This document shows, one piece after another, positions 60,954-64,000 of a stretch of 64,000 bases of DNA. A program made the position numbers and the translations under genes. Position 1 is the first letter of the stretch. Each line of letters begins with the position of its first letter. Below the pieces are notes generated by a model. That model saw only the letters and a list, made by a program, of their open reading frames with translations, made no database searches and had not been told where the DNA came from. The DNA lies in NCBI GenBank assembly GCA_033675265.1, contig JAUJYZ010000411.1:186001-250000 (forward strand), read 5' to 3'. This DNA is from Actinostola sp. cb2023 (Eukaryota > Cnidaria > Anthozoa > Actiniaria > Actinostolidae).

Positions 60954-62078
60954 ATGGATGTTATATTATGGGACTCATGAATGATCGAGTTTGAATTGAG
61001 TTAAAGATTTTATCAAAGTAAATTTCAACGAATTCACGATATATACGTTATGTCGAAGAACGAATACGGACCATAACTCGAACCGTAACTCGAACTCGAA
61101 TTCGATTCCAAACTCGACGTTTCGGCATTCCCTTATACGAAACACATTTCTCAGATATATATAATGATGGATGTTTATTTTTATTCGATGTTCGAACCGT
61201 AACTCGAACCCGAACTCGAACTCGATTCCAAACTCAACGTTTCGGGATCTAGAGAGCGAGGGTTTGATTATCCAGTATATTTTGTTTTGATAGCTAATCT
61301 CGCTTTGCGTGACGAGAGAGATTATTTGTGTCGATGAGCATCGATAAAGATCTCCGACTGTTCGGGTACGTATATGGTACATCTTTAAACGTACTTGAGG
61401 TCACTTGAGGTTGCATATTCATGGCGCCACAAACGGGTCGAATATTTTCCGAATGCCTATCGAACTAAATCCGAAAGTATGATTCGCTCAATAAACGGAT
61501 CAAATAGTTTCCGAGCGTATATCGAACTAAATCCGAAGTATTCTTCGCTCAGGGCAGATACTGAGATAGTGCTAAGTCATGGTCTTCGACGACTAGATGT
61601 GAAAGAAGCAGTTGACCTGTGCAGAAGAGAAATTATGTTGTATCCAAGGCAAGCCATCCATCAGTTCCTCTTTTAAAAATACGCTCTCACATACAAACGC
61701 ATACGCCGATTCGTGTGGGCCAACTCTAAAAGATGTTGAGCGTTTTCGACAGGGCCTTTACACGAACTCATCAAAATCAAATCAATTGAACTCAAAGTCA
61801 AAAGGTAATCAAATGAACTCAAAGTCAAAAGCAAATCAAATGAACTCGACACATATATACATAGTCTCCCTCGTCACGCAACTGTCAGTCATTGTCAGGT
61901 CTCTCCTCACGCAACTGACATTGTCCTTGTCATAAGCCCGAGTGTACGCTCATTGAGCGTCTTGTTAAATTATACATTTGACCTACAAGCTACATTGGAT
62001 TGAAAATGCTGGTCGTAAAATCGGAAAGTTTCGGTGAAAGTTTCAACTATCTTACCTTCTTTCATAATTTGTTTCCAG
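60954..62078. other. Non-coding, short-duplication region
   Basis: Direct repeats: CGAACCGTAACTCGAAC to AACGTTTCGG near 61078-61122 and 61194-61244; ATCGAACTAAATCCGAA near 61459 and 61519; AATCAAATGAACTCAAAGTC units at 61765-61850. Open frames over these are repeat artefacts. Confidence 0.6.
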
Positions 62079-63510
62079 GTTTTCAAAAACACTCTTCCAA
62101 ATGTCAGATGCTTGTGGCGTTTCTACGCTGAAGTACGGACCAAGGAAGACGCAGAATATAGTAGATCAACTTTGTTGGGTATGCGAAATGCTTTGGAGAG
62201 GCACCTGTACACGAAAGATCGACACTTAAAAATTGCCAGAAATCCAGTCTTTAAACGTAGCAACAAGATGATTACCCTGGTTCCAGAGGCTACTATTGGG
62301 GGGCGAGACTGGGGAGGAGAGGAAAAGTAGCCTCTGGGCTCATAGAACGCAAACCTCACTTCCATGAGGACAGAATTTGTCCTAACGTTTTGATTGGGTA
62401 ATAGCAATCACGTGTTCTATTTTCGCCTGTGATTGGCTAGAATGTTTACACGGGAAAACCGGTTGTTGATGTTGATATTTGATACTTTGGCGGTTATAAA
62501 CAACTTACTATTCTGATTTCTTTATTGGTCCAAGTAAGCGATATGAAGAATGAATCCGAGTGAATAAAATATATGTTACACATTTAAAACAATGAAGAGA
62601 TGAGAAATAGAGTTAGGAACAGCTAGCTTGGGCTGTTTTCAAACACGAATAAAACCCAACTGAAATGTGAACTTCCGGCTCTGTACGCGTGATTCCCTAA
62701 GCATGACCTAAGCAAATATAAATCTGTGAAAACCAACACCATTAGCGAGTTTCCAGAGTTTAATATTTCAGCATGGAAGTGAGACAGACGCCACGTTAGC
62801 CCAGAGTCTCGTTCTTCTTCGGACTTGTCCTTCGGACTCGCTCTCTCTCGTCCTTCGGACTTGGAGACTCTGGAACCAGGGTACAAGATGATCGAATCAA
62901 AGTTAAAGGCCTAACGAAAATTTACATATTCAGAAAATCCCCAAGGTCTCCTTCGTAGAGTGTGGTTTTTCGTCACTGTATTGGTGCCGCCGAGGATGTG
63001 AGGAACAGCGATTTCTTTGGCGCGACAGTTTTACCTTCGATAAAGATACAGAGGGTCAAGAATATGTCTTGATGACCCACCAAGCAGCATCAAAGAACCA
63101 CCAAGGATGGTTTGAAGACAGGCCAAGTGATAAAAATATGACAAGGTTGTATACCAGACGAAGAGGAGATGCATTTTGGTGCCTTACGTTATATTTCACA
63201 AAGCAGAACCCGAAGCAAGAAGCCTTTTTTCAAAGACCAAGGCCATCTTTCCAAGCTACTGATACAATATGGTACCAGAACAAGCCCATAGGGGCAAACA
63301 AATTGTCTTCAATGTTGAAAGAAATTTCGGTTGGAGCAAAGTTGTCCAAAGTTTATACAAATTACAGCGTCGGCTATCACTCTTCTCTCCAACAACAATG
63401 TACCATCGAGGCATATGATGTCCATTTCTGGCCATACAAATGAGCAGAGTTTATCCAGTTATAATTCCAGGCCATCCACAGCACAGTGCGACCTCAAATT
63501 ACGCCTCTAA
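62079..63510 (+). pseudogene. Crypton-like tyrosine recombinase gene (DUF3504/KIAA1958-type), broken
   Basis: After an acceptor (GTTTCCAG), the first part reads LWRFYAEVRTKEDAEYSRST and LERHLYTKDRHLKIARNP, the start of the DUF3504 domain found in KIAA1958, QRICH1 and ZMYM proteins and derived from Crypton recombinases. At SNKM it is cut by the 611-bp MITE. After it come GLLRRVWFFVT, a frame change, then RRGCEEQRFLWRDSFTF and SKNHQGWFEDRPSD, and near 63375 another frame change, then RHMMSISGHTNEQSLSSYN with the histidine and tyrosine region of the recombinase fold, and TAA at 63508-63510. The arginine expected before ATAITLL falls in the damaged segment. Non-functional as it stands; part of a multi-exon gene or an old copy. 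Confidence 0.8.
62273..62883. mobile_element. 611-bp MITE, 9-bp target duplication, in coding exon
   Basis: Ends TACCCTGGTTCCAGAG and CTCTGGAACCAGGGTA. Direct repeat CAAGATGAT at 62264-62272 and 62884-62892. The interior has TCCTTCGGACT repeats and no transposase. It splits the recombinase-like exon. Confidence 0.88.
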
Positions 63511-64000
63511 CAGCCTCTCTTGGATCGGATAAATAAATTGTCCAATCATGTAACATAGGCCAGGCTCAAGTTTTTGTTTTTCAGTCAAATAAGTAAAGAA
63601 ACTTTGACTTTTTACAGGTGCAAATAAACTACACATGTAGTGAAATTGTGTTTGTTCGCCGCTTTGTCAAAACATTTAAATGGTTTACTTGTCAAATTTG
63701 AGCCAATAAAAATCAATATATTTTTTGTTTACAACTGTGTGAACCAATCAGAAAGCGAGAAAATTATGATAGCCTCACTCGATGATTGATTTTTGGGAAA
63801 AGAAAGTCCAGCGCGTTTCCTTTTGTTGTTGTAAAACAAGTAATTTAACAGTCATATGGCCCAAATAGATAGCGAGAAAATTATAACCGGGTGATGTTTT
63901 TTCTCGAAAATCAGAGTCCAAAAATCGCCACTTTTAGCCGCAATTATGTTGTTATTGTGGTAAAAAAAAAAGTTACGATGGTTAGCCGTTGTATGTATGT
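63511..64000. other. Non-coding interval
   Basis: No gene seen; AT-rich with two similar phrases (TAGCGAGAAAATTAT near 63870 and AAGCGAGAAAATTATGATAG near 63753), suggesting an old duplication. Confidence 0.45.

Overview
This is eukaryotic, almost certainly metazoan DNA. It is AT-rich, with GT-AG introns, polyadenylation signals, frequent TGTACATGTA palindromes and dense transposable elements. The gene families present (RecQ-like helicases, KIAA1958-like recombinase genes, piggyBac, BEL/Pao and gypsy elements) and the many foldback elements suggest an early-branching animal, most likely an anthozoan cnidarian (coral or sea anemone). That assignment is inference; no marker gene proves it.

Layout. 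0-4 kb: the 3' end of a HECT-type ubiquitin ligase, a broken DDE-integrase gene on the minus strand, and an unknown protein fragment. 4-8.6 kb: non-coding, with hairpins and one TA-flanked MITE. 8.6-12.6 kb: a complete gypsy-type LTR retrotransposon with identical 187-bp LTRs, a 5-bp target duplication and a primer-binding site complementary to its own LTR. 12.8-14.3 kb: a decayed PHD-finger gene. 14.3-21.2 kb: mostly non-coding, with two copies of one MITE, repeats, a HECT N-lobe fragment and a possible Penelope-like remnant. 21.25-36.23 kb: a 15-kb unit bounded by 18-bp perfect terminal inverted repeats and a perfect 9-bp target duplication. It carries two convergent multi-exon genes: a long unnamed protein with ankyrin repeats (candidate transposase) and a RecQ-family helicase. 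I regard this as the main discovery of the window. 36.7-40 kb: a 790-bp relative-looking MITE with a 9-bp duplication, and a second, decayed RecQ-like helicase in the opposite orientation. 40-46 kb: MITEs and no convincing gene. 46.3-47.9 kb: a nearly intact piggyBac transposase. 48.8-52.9 kb: a 4.1-kb foldback element flanked by TTAA. 52.9-55.5 kb: nested wrecks of an IS630/Tc1-like transposase and a BEL/Pao retrotransposon. 55.8-59 kb: two exon-like blocks, a 554-bp perfect ATCT microsatellite, a 942-bp MITE and a heptamer satellite. 59-64 kb: hairpins, short repeats, and a Crypton-like (DUF3504/KIAA1958-type) tyrosine-recombinase gene cut by a 611-bp MITE with a 9-bp duplication.

How it fits together. 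Five insertions (15 kb, 790, 750, 942 and 611 bp) have 9- or 10-bp target duplications, and four of them share a CA..CTCG terminus. They may be one DNA-transposon group whose large coding member is the 15-kb unit. Two separate foldback elements of about 4 kb use TTAA targets, as piggyBac and Kolobok elements do; a piggyBac transposase ORF lies close to one. Many genes carry one-base frameshifts. Because the gypsy element also shows frameshifts between identical LTRs, some of these could be assembly indels.
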